From: Carex sylvatica
Taxonomy: Eukaryota; Streptophyta; Magnoliopsida; Poales; Cyperaceae
DNA length: 39,652 nt
Assembly: GCA_964058845.1 (NCBI GenBank)
Contig: CAXKVR010000172.1
Coordinates: forward strand, 1-39,652
Direction: 5' to 3'
The position numbers were made by a program, and so were the translations under genes. Position 1 is the first letter of the stretch, and the number at the start of each line of letters is the position of its first letter. Below the pieces are notes generated by a model. It was given only the letters and a program-made list of their open reading frames with translations, did no database searches and was not told the DNA's origin. Below are positions 15,432 to 25,379 of this stretch, in pieces.

Positions 15432-16149
15432 TTCAGGTCTTCTCTCTCTCTATTCTGGTATGGTATAGATGTTTCCCTCTCTAGGATTTGGTCGGGGTTT
15501 AGAGAGAGAAATAAGGAGATAAGGGGTAGGTGGATGGCGAGGGAAAGGAGAGGGAAAAGAAGAGAACTTTGGAGGGTTGATGCCCGTGAAAAAGTGGAAG
15601 TTGAGAGGGAGAGAGAGTGGTGCTCGAAAATGGTTTTGATTTTGCTTCACTGTAGAATTTGCGTATTTTCTCTTTATTTTAATTTGTTCGCAATAATAAA
15701 GAAGAAAATTGTCTGGGGGCAAATCATTTCATTCGGAGTAGGTCCGATGTCCATTGGACCTATTTTGGTTTGATGGGTGATCTGGCCATCAAATTGCATC
15801 AAGATTCGTGTGCTCCGTATTAAAATCCGTATGGATTTTTATCAATTTCCGTGTGCACAGATCTTAATGCTAATTGTATGATGAAAGAGTTAATTGAACC
15901 TAAAAGTAGATCTAATGCCTACTCATATCTCAATGATTTGACTTGTCCGAGTGATGGGCCAGTTTCCTCTACAATTATTCGGCATAATAACATAGAAATA
16001 TTTCTTCAATATTAAAAAGTTAAAATTATAAAGTTCATTATTAATGAAAATTAGATATCAATATTTGATATTTAAATATTCGAATATGAATATAGATATA
16101 GTTTTTAATTTTATTTATTCATATTTAAATAGTATATACATACTATAAG
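15432..16149 (-). promoter_or_regulatory. 5' UTR and upstream region of the MAP kinase gene
   Basis: Sequence immediately upstream of the kinase ATG (minus strand) contains GA/CT-rich tracts near 15438-15490 and 15595-15620, typical of plant leaders and core promoters. The plus-strand frame at 15372-15773 is a shadow over kinase exon 1. Farther upstream (15780-16149) is plain AT-rich sequence. No defined regulatory site can be claimed. Confidence 0.45.
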
Positions 16150-16187
16150 AAAGAATCTACTTATAATATTTATAGTTACAACATTTT
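16150..16187. mobile_element. Left fragment of a foldback MITE split by the MULE
   Basis: The segment starting GAATCTACTTATAATA resembles the inverted form of 25330-25360 (reverse complement GGGATCTACTTACAAC). It continues, once the MULE and one target copy are removed, into 25049 onward (ACAACATGATCTTTTAAAG), which again matches the inverse of the right arm. It is therefore the left tip of one foldback element. The exact outer border and the target duplication are not visible. Confidence 0.6.
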
Positions 16188-16377
16188 CGGCCATTTTTAT
16201 TAATACCCCTAAAAAAAAACTAAATTTTATTAATACCCAGCAATTTTTTTTTTTTATTCCTGCCCCGACCGCCAGGCCCACGGGCGGCCCAATTATTGAA
16301 GGAAACCGCCAGGGCCCAAGGTGGTCCACTACCCCAAGCAAACCGCCCCCCCCCCCCTGGCGGTCCGCTATGAATTA
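16188..16377. repeat. Left terminal inverted repeat of the MULE
   Basis: The ~190-bp arm runs from the CGGCC terminus to CTATGAATTA. It contains GGCGG/CCGCC motifs in both orientations and a C homopolymer near 16347-16359. It matches the right arm in inverse orientation with few differences, apart from one missing ~40-bp unit. It probably contains the promoter of the PMD gene, because transcription of that gene has to begin between here and the 5' splice site at 16583/16584. Confidence 0.85.
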
Positions 16378-16583
16378 ATACTCCCCAACAGACCTCCCTC
16401 CCACCCACTCCTCTCTGCCCTAACCGCCCCCCTGCCTCTGCTCCGAACCAGAAGAGAAAAAAAAGAGGAAAAAGAGAAAAAAAGAGAAAAAAGAGAAAAA
16501 AGAAGGAAAAAGAAGAAAAGATTTGCGTCGCCGCTCCTGTCTCCGGCCCTGCCGCTGCCGTCGCGACTGCTCCGCTCTTGAAT

Positions 16584-17790
16584 GTAAGTTTTTTTGATTT
16601 GATTAGTTAAATTTAGGGTTAGGGTTAGGGTTAAGATTAGTGAATCGATAATGGTTGAATTAGTTGAATTGATGAATTGGTTGAATTGTGACTCGATAAT
16701 GGTTGAATTAGAGTTGTTCCGAATTGGTTGAATTGCTCCAATTGGTTGAATTGCTCCAATTGGTTGAATTGGTTGAATTGGTTGAATTGGTTGAATTGGT
16801 TGAATTGGTGGAATTGGTGGAATTGGTTGAATTGGTTGAATTGGTTGAATTCGTTGAATTGGTTGAATTGGTCGAATTGGTCGAATTGGGTGCTTTATTG
16901 AATTGTTTGGATTGGGGATTATTAATAAAAAAATAATTATGGTAGAATTGTTTAATTTTTTTGAATGTGATATAGTTCAATTTAGGGTTTATGGTTATGA
17001 ATTGTGAATTGCTTAAAAATGTATAGTTTATGATTCCCTTCTTTGAATTTAGGGTTTATGATTCAATTTGGGGTTATTATGGTTGAATTATTTGATTTGT
17101 TTAGAAATATAAAGTTAGAGTTTATGGTTTACCAAATTTAGGGTTGAGAGGTTTTTGACGTTAATTGACGAAAGACATGTATATATATTAATAGAAATTA
17201 ATTTTAAGTAAAAATAAATTATTTTAAAGTATATCAAAATTAGTTTAAAAATTGTCTATTCGTTATTAAGTGAATTGCAGTTTTTTGTTTTTCTTGCAAA
17301 TTTCATATTTTTATAAAATTTAATAGTAAATAAAATTTTCTATTTTTATAAAATTTAATGGTTAATGGTGAATAAAATTTAGTAGTAAATATAATTAATT
17401 TGCTTAGAAAAATTAATTTGTTTATAAAACAGTCCCTGCCTAGGGACCTCTTTGTGACAGGATGTAAAAAGTTGTATGGTACGTATCTTTTAATTGAAAT
17501 TTCATAGAAATAGTAGTTGCAAAATGTATAAAACTTAATAATATTTTCAAACATAAATTTGAATAAAAGAAATTATTATTTTGAAATTTATCTGATAAAT
17601 TGCGAGCACATGTAGTTATTTGGTAATTTGTTATAATCAAAATTCGATTAAAATTCATGTGTTTCGGTTATTGGTTAGATATATATTTTACAAATATGGT
17701 GAGATGAATTGTTGTTGTAATAATAAAAATATGTGTAGTTACTATTTTTTAATTATTGTGATTGATTATATATATTTTTTTAAATGTAGT
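16584..17790 (+). other. Probable 5'-UTR intron of the PMD gene
   Basis: A good donor (AAT/GTAAGTTT, intron from 16584) follows a purine- and C/G-rich leader. An acceptor TTTTTTAAATGTAG ends at 17789, with a single T before the start ATG at 17791. Splicing here would leave a short noncoding exon beginning in the left terminal repeat. The interval holds telomere-like TTTAGGGTTAGGG near 16612, a TTGAATTGG array and otherwise AT-rich noncoding sequence. The inference needs transcript support. Confidence 0.6.
16719..16890. repeat. TTGAATTGG minisatellite in the PMD 5'-UTR intron
   Basis: About 18 copies of a 9-bp unit TTGAATTGG, with variants (TTGAATTGC-TCCAATTGG, GTGGAATTG, GTCGAATTG), occupy this stretch. 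Open frames through it on both strands (Val-Glu-Leu or Asn-Ser-Thr repeats) are by-products of the 9-bp period. The array lies entirely within the probable 5'-UTR intron. Confidence 0.9.
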
Positions 17791-20700
17791 ATGCGTAGAT
17801 CTTCTAGACGGTGGAGAGACCCACAAGCGACTGCAGCGGGTCCAGATGCTATGGATCCGCCTGTAGCGGGTCCGTCCTCAGTGGATCCGACTAGAGCGGG
17901 TCCATCCTCAGTGGATCCGACTGGAGCGGGTCCGTCCTCGGGTGGAGCGGAGCAGTCATATGAGGATATGGCTGGAGCGGAATTTGAGGATCCGACTGGA
18001 GCGGATCCGTCATCTCAGACTGGGCGTAGAGATGGTTGGCATGATCCTGACACTTTCAGTCCTCTTCTATGGACTCATCATGTTAAGCACCGTGTCTCGT
18101 TGGCATCTATTGAGGTACGTGATTTTTATACGTAATGTTAAATAGTACTAAAAAATGACACGATTTGAGTCTCACAAATTGATAATAAATACAGGACGAT
18201 GTCATGCTTACGGTGAGGCACCGCAGGTCAGAGATTCCGTTCGTTGCACATCCACTGATGCAGCGATGCCTCATTAATCTTGGATTGTATCAGATTGCCA
18301 CCATGCCGCAGAGTAAGATCGATGTATCTCTTATGCATGGTCTAGCCGAGAGATGGCGACCTGAGACCCATACATTTCATCTTCCGGTCGGGGAGATGAC
18401 AGTCACACTTGCTGATGTGAGCGCACTATGGGGTTTACCTATCGATGGTGTCCCCATAGGTGGCATCTCAGACCATCCAGACCTGCAGATGATGATACCG
18501 GAGTTGCTGGGGTGTCATCCAAAAAATCTGCAGAAGAAATTGAAGAAGAAGAAGAAGGATGAGGATGACTTACGGTTTTCTGGTTACTGTATTTCTCTGG
18601 TGGCACTTCGTTCTCACTTCTTCCAGAATCGGATACATCCTGAGACTACTGACGATGATGCGGTCTTGAGGTACCATTACACCTTTTAAAATAACTTATT
18701 AATTCAACAATAATCTCAACTATGTAAAATAACATATTATTTTATATTGTAGGTATACTAGGGCGTATGTGCTGGACTTGTGTGGGGCAGTCATGTTCGT
18801 GGACTCCAGCGGTGACGCGGTCCCGATTATGTTTCTCTCTCTGTTGAGGGACATGCTTTCTCCATCGAGGTGGAACTGGGGTGGAGCTGTTCTCGCCCAC
18901 TTATACAGAGCCCTGTGTCATGCTTGTCTGGTAAGTCTGTACTAATTTTGTTATTAAAAATACATTGTTAGTTAAGGTTGAATAAATACCGAGTTCTTAT
19001 TTTAAGTTAAAATTTCAGGTGAGGAACAAGCAGCTTCACGGACCGCTTCTTTTGCTCCAGCATTGGTCGTGGTCACATCTGCCGGTATGTCGGCCAGTTA
19101 TACCAGATCCACCTCTCCGGTGGGGAGTGCCCGATCCAGATAGATGCCCCGCATATGGTGCCATATGGGGCCTTCACCACAGCTATGAGGAGACTGGTAG
19201 GGGTGTTTCTTATGTCCGGGGTCAGCTCCAGATGCTCGTAGATGCGAGTATCGATTGGTTTCCATATCGTCCATTCTATCAGCACAGGCTTCTGAGTCAG
19301 CTCACATTACAGCAGAGATCACTGTGGTATTACCAGGGACCGGTCGTTTGTTTCTGGATAGTGGAGTACCACTATCCCGATCGGGTGTCTCGACAATTTG
19401 GGTTAGATGCTTTCATCCCGGAGTACCCGCTGATGGGTAAGGATGGTACTGAGAAGTTCCACAAGTAAGTACTATGTACTTAATTAGTGTTATCACTTTA
19501 ATATTGCCAATGTTTTTCATTTTTCTAATTAATTGTACTTGCAGTACGACGCATACTAAGCCCAAAGTCGACTGGAGGCAGCGTTTCAGCCAGGAGTATG
19601 ACTGGGCTCGACATCCGGATCAGCACTTATGGAGTCCACCACCTCCTGAGTCAGTGGGTATTGGTCCCGGGTCTTTGAGATATGATGTATGGTTTCAGAG
19701 ATACGGCATGCCGTCAGTCTACCTTACCGGTCATTATGGCGACATCCTTCGACGTAGACTGATGGATTCATCTAGGAATTACATGCCTTGGGGTCCGGTC
19801 AATGCTCACTCGGTAAATACTTAAACCTACTTTAATTAACAATTCACTAATCTTATTACACTTCTTATTGTCATAATAATGAAAATATGTTGTGTGCAGG
19901 TACTGACAGCCATCAGAGGAGTTGGACACAGCCTAGCCTGCATGGCGAAGGATGCTTGGCGTGCCATAGGATGTCAAATGCTCCAGCACAGTGCACCAGT
20001 CGTGGAGAGAGGTGGTTGGGATGGCCGCCTAGTTGGCATGCTGCGCGATGCTGGGGAGAACATCAATTGGAGGGAGATAAAAGATGCACCGCGAGATCCG
20101 AATCATGAACGAGTCCCTGTCTACGCCGATGAGATGCCGCCACCTCCTTCAGGTGATTACTCGATTAATATTGAAAGTAGGACACACACAATCATTTTAT
20201 TTTTCTCCGATTCTTTGTTCTAACTAAGTTAACGTTCAATTATGCAGGTGATACCACAGGTTGGGAGTTCCACGACTGGGTGTTGAATACCCAAGGATGG
20301 AACGCTTATAGAAATAAATATGGAGTTCCGACAGAGCTTGGCCAGGTCAGTTACCGGTTTATATTGTTTATTGCAGAGTTCTGTGTATGAAGAAAATCTA
20401 ACATTATTTAAATTTAGGATGGAGCACCTCGTTGGGGTGCCGATGCCGAGTTTAGCGTGGATGCCCTGTCCCCGGTACGTACAGATGCAGAGGTGATAGG
20501 CTCCCACCGACCACGTTATGGAGATACGATGGAGCACGACTACGAGGCTGGTGGGAGTACAGGGGAGAATGTAGATGGCTTTGCCTCTACATTATTTGGC
20601 GCACCGCCTCCTTCCACGTATCCTCCAACCTGGGGGCAAGATACATGGGACATGCGTACACAGTCATCTATACCATTTGATCCATGGGTTTCTGGCACAG

Positions 20701-20879
20701 GTATGCATGACATGTATACAGAGATTCAGGAGGATGTGGGAGAGGAGGGTTCAGAGGACGACTTAGGAGATATTAGTCCGCACAGTCAGACACAGAGGCG
20801 CCAGCAGCCACACAGGGATCGCAAAGGCAAAGCAGCTGATAGGTGGGATCCCTCCGGAAAGAAACAACGAGACAGATGA
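17791..20879 (+). CDS. Plant mobile domain (PMD) protein carried by the MULE, MAIN-like
   Basis: Eight exons join in frame: 17791-18114, 18195-18670, 18753-18930, 19019-19464, 19545-19812, 19900-20152, 20248-20345 and 20418-20879, giving 834 aa. Residues 1-108 are variable, with AGPSSVDPTG repeats. From about residue 125 the plant mobile domain (aminotransferase-like PMD) is clear: HPLMQRCLINLGLY, LAERWRPETHTFHLPVGEMT, LADVSALWGLPIDG, YVLDLCGAVMFVD, WGGAVLAHLYRALC and HGPLLLLQHWSWSHLPVCRP. A lysine-rich insertion (KKLKKKKKDEDD) interrupts the domain in exon 2. The C-terminus is acidic, then basic (KGKAAD...GKKQRDR), a possible nuclear signal. The PMD family occurs in plant transposons and in host MAIN/MAIL proteins that affect silencing and gene expression. 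No biochemical activity is established that I can assign here. The ATG is the first in frame after the likely 5'-UTR intron. Confidence 0.88.
17836..17945 (+). repeat. 30-bp coding minisatellite in the PMD gene
   Basis: Three and a half 30-bp units begin GCGGGTCC and end GGATCCGACTGGA or a variant, at 17836, 17866, 17896 and 17926. They encode AGPSSVDPTG repeats near the N-terminus. Period and reading frame agree, so copy number can change without a frameshift. Confidence 0.85.
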
Positions 20880-21290
20880 TTTTTTTTTTTTAGTTGTGAC
20901 TGTAGTATTTTGACTCTGGGACTGTAGTTTTATATGTTTGGGACTGTACTATTAGCTTTTTTTCATTATGACTTTTATGTTGTTATCACTTTACATTTTG
21001 TGGTTTTTATTTGCGGGCGTCAAAAAAAAGTTATTAGTTACAACATAATTATAACTAAGCAATTCTAAAATCGTCTTCCAGCAGACCGCCTGCGGCAGGG
21101 CGTGTAGTTCTGAATTAGTTTAAAATAGTTTAATAATACAATTAAATTACAGCAGTTCAACAATACAACTAAAATTGAACAATACAACTAAAATTGAACA
21201 ATACAACTAAAGTTTAACAATACAACTAAAGTTTAACAATACAATTAAAGTTCGTAGCTTACTTTCACACTAGCAATAGAGTGAAGAACT
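20880..21290. other. Convergent 3' region between the two MULE genes
   Basis: This stretch separates the two stop codons and must hold both 3' UTRs. It contains five ~20-bp tandem units (AACAATACAACTAAAATTG and variants, about 21157-21251). It also contains an isolated GC-rich patch (CAGACCGCCTGCGGCAGGGC, 21082-21101) that resembles the CCGCC motifs of the terminal repeats. No third gene is present. Confidence 0.65.
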
Positions 21291-24200
21291 TCATCTGGCC
21301 CGACGTGCGAATAAACCTAAAAAACGACCAGATTTTCTTGTACCAGCGGCAGGTGCGGCATTACTTGTAGATGCTTGGCTGCTAGATGATTGGCTCGCAG
21401 GAGGGGGGGGATGTGTTCTACCAGTTGCTTCAGCAACAACTCTAGCATTTTCTCTTTCATTGTGTGCGTTTATGGCATCTGGACATAACAATACAATTCA
21501 GTTACTACTATAATAAAATCATAAATTAGTGTTATACAAAAAAAAAGGTAATACCTGCTGTGCGTCTTTCAGAAACAGAACGACGAGCTCGATTTCCCGA
21601 CGGTCGCCTACTGCCCATCTCGTCCATGGTCATTACAACACGCTTGTGTCTCCTTCTCCCCTTTCTTATCCATTCTTCTGAAGGAAGTATTCTATCACCG
21701 ACATATGAAGGCCACTCATGCTGATCGGGATAAGAATGGAAAGATCCACCCCAAGTGGAAACAAGGTAATCGGTACGATACATGTCAGCAACATAGTGAT
21801 CCTCACAGTAGTTTCTCACTCGGCATACCGCCATCACGTGACTACAGGGTATGTGACTTAGTTGGGGTCCTTGGCATGTACAGGTTACCGTCCTGGCATC
21901 TCCGAATTTAACCACGTACTTGCAAGCCCTCTTCACAAACTCCATAGTGCCATCTGGTTTGCGGCTGGTAGGAACGTATTCATTTGGATTTTGCACTTCG
22001 AATTCTGTACCATCATTTCCCATCGGGATCACGTTCATAGTTGCACCTTTGTCCCTGTGTTGTTTTAGTTTCTCCTCCACCCTTGTTGAAAATGACTGGT
22101 TCATCGTTATTAATTCTGCGGCCTTAGCACGCCGTTCTTGAAACCAGGCATTTAACTTATAAAATGTGTCTTCTACAATTGCAGCCACAGGTAACATCCG
22201 GCTCTGCTTGAATACTGCATTCAGCGACTCGGACCCGTTGGTGGTCATAATTCCCCAACGCCAACCTCCATCACGAGATTGATATATTTTCTCGTATGCT
22301 GGATCTTCGTTGACATCTCGCGGATTATTTTTGCCGACCTTCATTAAGTAGAGATTTGCCTTTGGCATGTACTACAGAAAAATAAGAAAATAAAATAATA
22401 TAAGTAAACAATTGTACTAAAAAACCGTCGTCTGAAAATACAATAATATATGTAAACAACTGTAATATATATACCTTTGCAAAACTGCGAGTCATCTCTA
22501 CCACTCTTCTCGGCTTTTTCTTTCTGCAATTTCGTTTAAATGTTTCTAGAACCCACTTGTCATTTCCGGTTGCCTTGGAAAGGTTCTCCGCAACGTGTTG
22601 CATACACAACCTGTGCACACACTCACCAGTATGTGTTGACCAACCGTAATGTTCACGATCAAACACAAATTTTATTCCTTTGTGCTGGTCTGATATCACA
22701 CAGAAAAACTTTCCTTCCCCAATCACCCGTCTTCTTAAAAACTGCATAAAAAATCCCCAGTTCTCACCATCCTCTTTACGAACAATTGCAAAGGCCAAAG
22801 GCAACAACTGGTTCTCAGCATCATATGCACATGCTATCAGTAACCTCCCCTCATAACGGCCAGACATGAAGCATGCATCAATGCTGATAACGGGTCTGAT
22901 GTATGGCACAGCTTGGATACAAGCACCAAAAGCCCATGCTATGCCCTTGAATTGTTGAGCTCCCTCTATTAGCACTCCTTCTTTATCAAAAAAGGGGCCA
23001 TGCCACCTCTCATATACAGTACCGACATTTGTACTTGCCATGGCCTGGAGCAATGGTGCCAGATAGCCGTATGAATCCTTCCAACTACCGAATATTCTGC
23101 AAATTGCAAGTTCACGACCTCTCCACAGCCTGTTGTATTTTGGAGTTACATATTTGTATTTGTGTCTGACGGTTCTAGCCACCGCCTTGATGCTCATGGA
23201 TGGATCCTCCTTAATGTCTTCCTCAATTGCATCGGCAATTAGTGATGCCGTCAGCTGTGAATGGTCTGTCCTAGTGGATGCAGACTTGCATGTATGGGGT
23301 GGTTCACACTTCTTAATCATCCATGCTTCTCCGGCACCTGCAGGGGTTGCAAAAAGGCGAAACTCGCACCGCGGGTGAGTTTTACACAGCACAACTAACC
23401 TTGTTCGATCCCTTTTGTGTATTTTACATTCCCAGTTGCCGTGAACATGAGTCTCGTAGATTTTTTTTATAAGTTCATCTATGTTGGTATAAAGTTGCCC
23501 TGGGGCAAGTTCGTCATTGTATACAACACGAGGGCCAAAATAACTAATGTCTGCCTCTTCAAAAGCTGTGGTATCGTTGAATGTGGCGACCGGATGCTTA
23601 TTTCCCCGACCTCTAATCGGGAATTTTTCTTCCCTGGATAAACCTGATACATTTGCATCGCCATCTGATAAGTCATCAGATTCCCAGATCCCTTCGTATT
23701 CATCTCCCGTTTCTATTTCATTTTCTGGTATGGCATCAATAGCATCAACATCAATATCAATATCAGTTCGATTAACGGGTACCGGTCCTGACTCTGGCAT
23801 AGTTGGAAATCTAGGGATTATGGGTGTCTGTCTGGGTGGTGGTGGTAAATCTTCAATATTTTCAGGAGAGTTGTGGTGGTACCCTTGGTTGGCATAAGGA
23901 GAGTGGTGGTGGTATCCCTGGTTGTCATAAGGAGAGTTGTGGTGGTATCCCTGGTTGTCATAAGGGGAGTGGTGCTGGTACCCCTGGTTGTCATAAGGGG
24001 AGTGGTGCTGGTACCCCTGGTTGTCATAAGGGGAGTGGTGGTGGTACCCCGGGTTGTCATAACCGGAAGGTCCAGCTCCGGTCGCACTAGAAGGTCCAGC
24101 TCCGGCCGCACTAGAAGGTCCAGCCCCACCTCGGGGAACCCTCTTTAAATATATGTCCATTACGGAGACCCCACTAGACTCAAATTGAGTGTACACAGCT

Positions 24201-24463
24201 CTCCACAAATTCACATCTGTTATTGGAAACCTCACAAAGTAAGGTCTACCCCCCGCCCCACCCCTTTGTGAGTTGTCAATCCGTGTAGCCAATTCTATTT
24301 CATACCTGTTGGGGTTTACAGCAATCTTTTCGTATATTATCTGCTTAAGTTCCTGAAATGTGGTATGTTCATTAACCTCGAAGCCAAATGCCGCGTCTTT
24401 CGTGTAATACACGCCATCTACACCCTTTTGTAGCTTGCCGCCCATATACAGTGCAACTAACAT
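21291..24463 (-). CDS. mudrA: MuDR-type (MULE) transposase, apparently intact
   Basis: Three minus-strand exons join in frame: 24463-22475, 22371-21555 and 21478-21291, giving 997 aa. Residues 1-108 form a conserved N-terminal ubiquitin/PB1-like segment, followed by AGPSS repeats and six 11-aa units rich in His, Tyr and Gln. A WRKY-GCM1-type zinc-binding DNA-binding region follows, with C346, C360, C366, H390 and C392. The RNase H-like transposase core has D529 (SIDACFMSGRYEG), D592 (VISDQHKGI), a CxxH pair at 620-623 and a candidate third acidic residue E711 in TTNGSESLN. A SWIM zinc finger (C827-x-C829, C839-x-H841) precedes a basic C-terminus. The protein would cut and join the MULE ends in the nucleus. 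The start is the first ATG after a likely 5'-UTR intron. No stop or frameshift interrupts it. Confidence 0.93.
23865..24062 (-). repeat. 33-bp coding minisatellite in the transposase gene
   Basis: Six in-phase 33-bp units (6 x 33 = 198 bp) encode 11-residue repeats of the type DNQGYQHHSPY. The first and last units are the most diverged. The plus strand shows them as GTTGTCATAAGGGGAGTGG-type units. The repeats sit between the N-terminal domain and the zinc-binding region, in a linker likely to be disordered. Confidence 0.9.
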
Positions 24464-24478
24464 CTTTTATTTAACAAA

Positions 24479-24730
24479 CTACATTTAAAAAAAATAATTT
24501 TGTAAGTATTATAATAATTGTTCAGTAATTATAACGAGCACAATAATAAATGGCTAATTTAAAAAAAAATTACGTGTTGCTACGGTAATGCTACAGTAAT
24601 GCTACGGTAATGCTACAGTAATGCTACGGTAATGCTACGATAATGCTACAGTAATGCTACAGTAATGCTACGGTAATGCTACAGTAATTGACTAATTAGT
24701 AATAATTAAAAAGAATTTACAAAATAATAC
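24479..24730 (-). other. Probable 5'-UTR intron of the transposase gene
   Basis: On the minus strand a donor CTACAG/GTATTA lies at 24731/24730 and an acceptor TTTTTTTTAAATGTAG ends at 24479, with 15 nt of leader left before the ATG. The acceptor sequence is the same as the one ahead of the PMD start codon. The intron holds an 11-bp tandem array. Transcript data are needed. Confidence 0.6.
24578..24688. repeat. 11-bp ATGCTACRGTA tandem array
   Basis: Ten near-perfect copies of an 11-bp unit, alternating mainly between ATGCTACGGTA and ATGCTACAGTA with one ATGCTACGATA, lie in the transposase 5'-UTR intron. The regular alternation suggests amplification of a 22-bp dimer. Confidence 0.92.
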
Positions 24731-24813
24731 CTGTAGACGGGCGCGAATTCGATTTTGTTCGGAATGAGGAATGAGGCAGAGAAGAGAGAGAATGAGGCAG
24801 AGGAGAGAAAATA

Positions 24814-25039
24814 TAATGCATAGTGGACCGCCAGGGAGGGGGGCGGTTTCCTTGGGGTAGTGGACCGCCCAGGGGTGGGGCGGTTTAGTTGGGGTAGTGG
24901 ACCGCCTTGGACCCTGGCGGTTTCCTTCAATAATTGGGCCGCCCGTGGGCCTGGCGGTCGGGGCAGGAATAAAAAAAAAAAAATTGCTGGGGTATTAATA
25001 AAATTTAGTTTTTTTTAGGGGTATTAATAAAAATGGCCG
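24814..25039. repeat. Right terminal inverted repeat of the MULE, with an extra internal unit
   Basis: This arm is the inverse of 16188-16377 but contains an additional ~40-bp unit of the form GTGGACCGCC...GGGGCGGTTT...TTGGGGTA. The unit GGGGTAGTGGACCGCC occurs twice (near 24855 and 24892), against one equivalent in the left arm. It should contain the promoter of the transposase gene. The adjoining 24732-24813 is a C/T-rich leader on the minus strand. Confidence 0.85.
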
Positions 25040-25048
25040 CAACATTTT

Positions 25049-25360
25049 ACAACATGATCTTTTAAAGACCAAACAATTGATCCAAACCGTTCAACATGAT
25101 ATCTATATCAAATGTGCTTGGAGATCAAATTTTTTTATTTTATTGATTTTTTTTACTATTTATTAAGTATTTTACAAACTGTTGTTTTTAGACTATTGAA
25201 TTTTGTACTCATCTTAATAAATAGTAAAAATTTCAAAAAACAAAAGTAAAATTTGATCTCCAGCACATTTTAATGTAGATATCATGTTGAACGATTTAGA
25301 TCAACTGTTTATACTTTAAAAAGTCGTGTTATAAGATATTGTAATTATATAATGTTGTAA
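25049..25360. mobile_element. Main part of the foldback MITE split by the MULE
   Basis: The stretch folds on itself: ACAACATGATCTTTTAAAG near the left pairs with the inverse near 25318-25336. CCGTTCAACATGATATCTA and GGAGATCAAATTT occur on the left and in inverse orientation on the right (near 25252-25300). The loop is AT-rich. Its inner blocks (GTTCAACAT, GGAGA-CAAATTT) recur in the elements at 9000, 27728 and about 28100, so these belong to one loose family. The left tip is at 16150-16187. Confidence 0.7.
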
Positions 25361-25379
25361 GTAGATCCCTGATCAAGCC

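Larger units (their letters stand above)
16188..25039. mobile_element. Two-gene Mutator-like element (MULE) with transposase and PMD gene
   Basis: The element is 8852 bp. It starts CGGCCATTTTTATTAATACC and ends with the inverse. A perfect 9-bp direct repeat CAACATTTT flanks it (16179-16187 and 25040-25048). Terminal inverted repeats are about 190 bp on the left and 226 bp on the right. It carries a MuDR-type transposase gene (minus strand, from the right end) and a plant mobile domain gene (plus strand, from the left end), convergent with a 411-bp gap between stop codons. Both reading frames are uninterrupted after splicing. The perfect target duplication and intact genes suggest a young and possibly autonomous copy. 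It is inserted in an older MITE. Confidence 0.93.

Noticed and set aside
16708..16980. Asn-Ser-Thr repeat protein (minus) and Val-Glu-Leu repeat protein (plus)
   Set aside because: Both arise from the 9-bp TTGAATTGG array, where no stop occurs in several frames. The array sits in an intron.
23824..24148. Plus-strand frames over the transposase repeat region
   Set aside because: They are shadows of the in-phase 33-bp repeats of the real minus-strand gene.
24578..24688. Possible CRISPR-like or iteron array
   Set aside because: The units are contiguous 11-mers with no spacers, in a plant transposon intron. It is an ordinary minisatellite.
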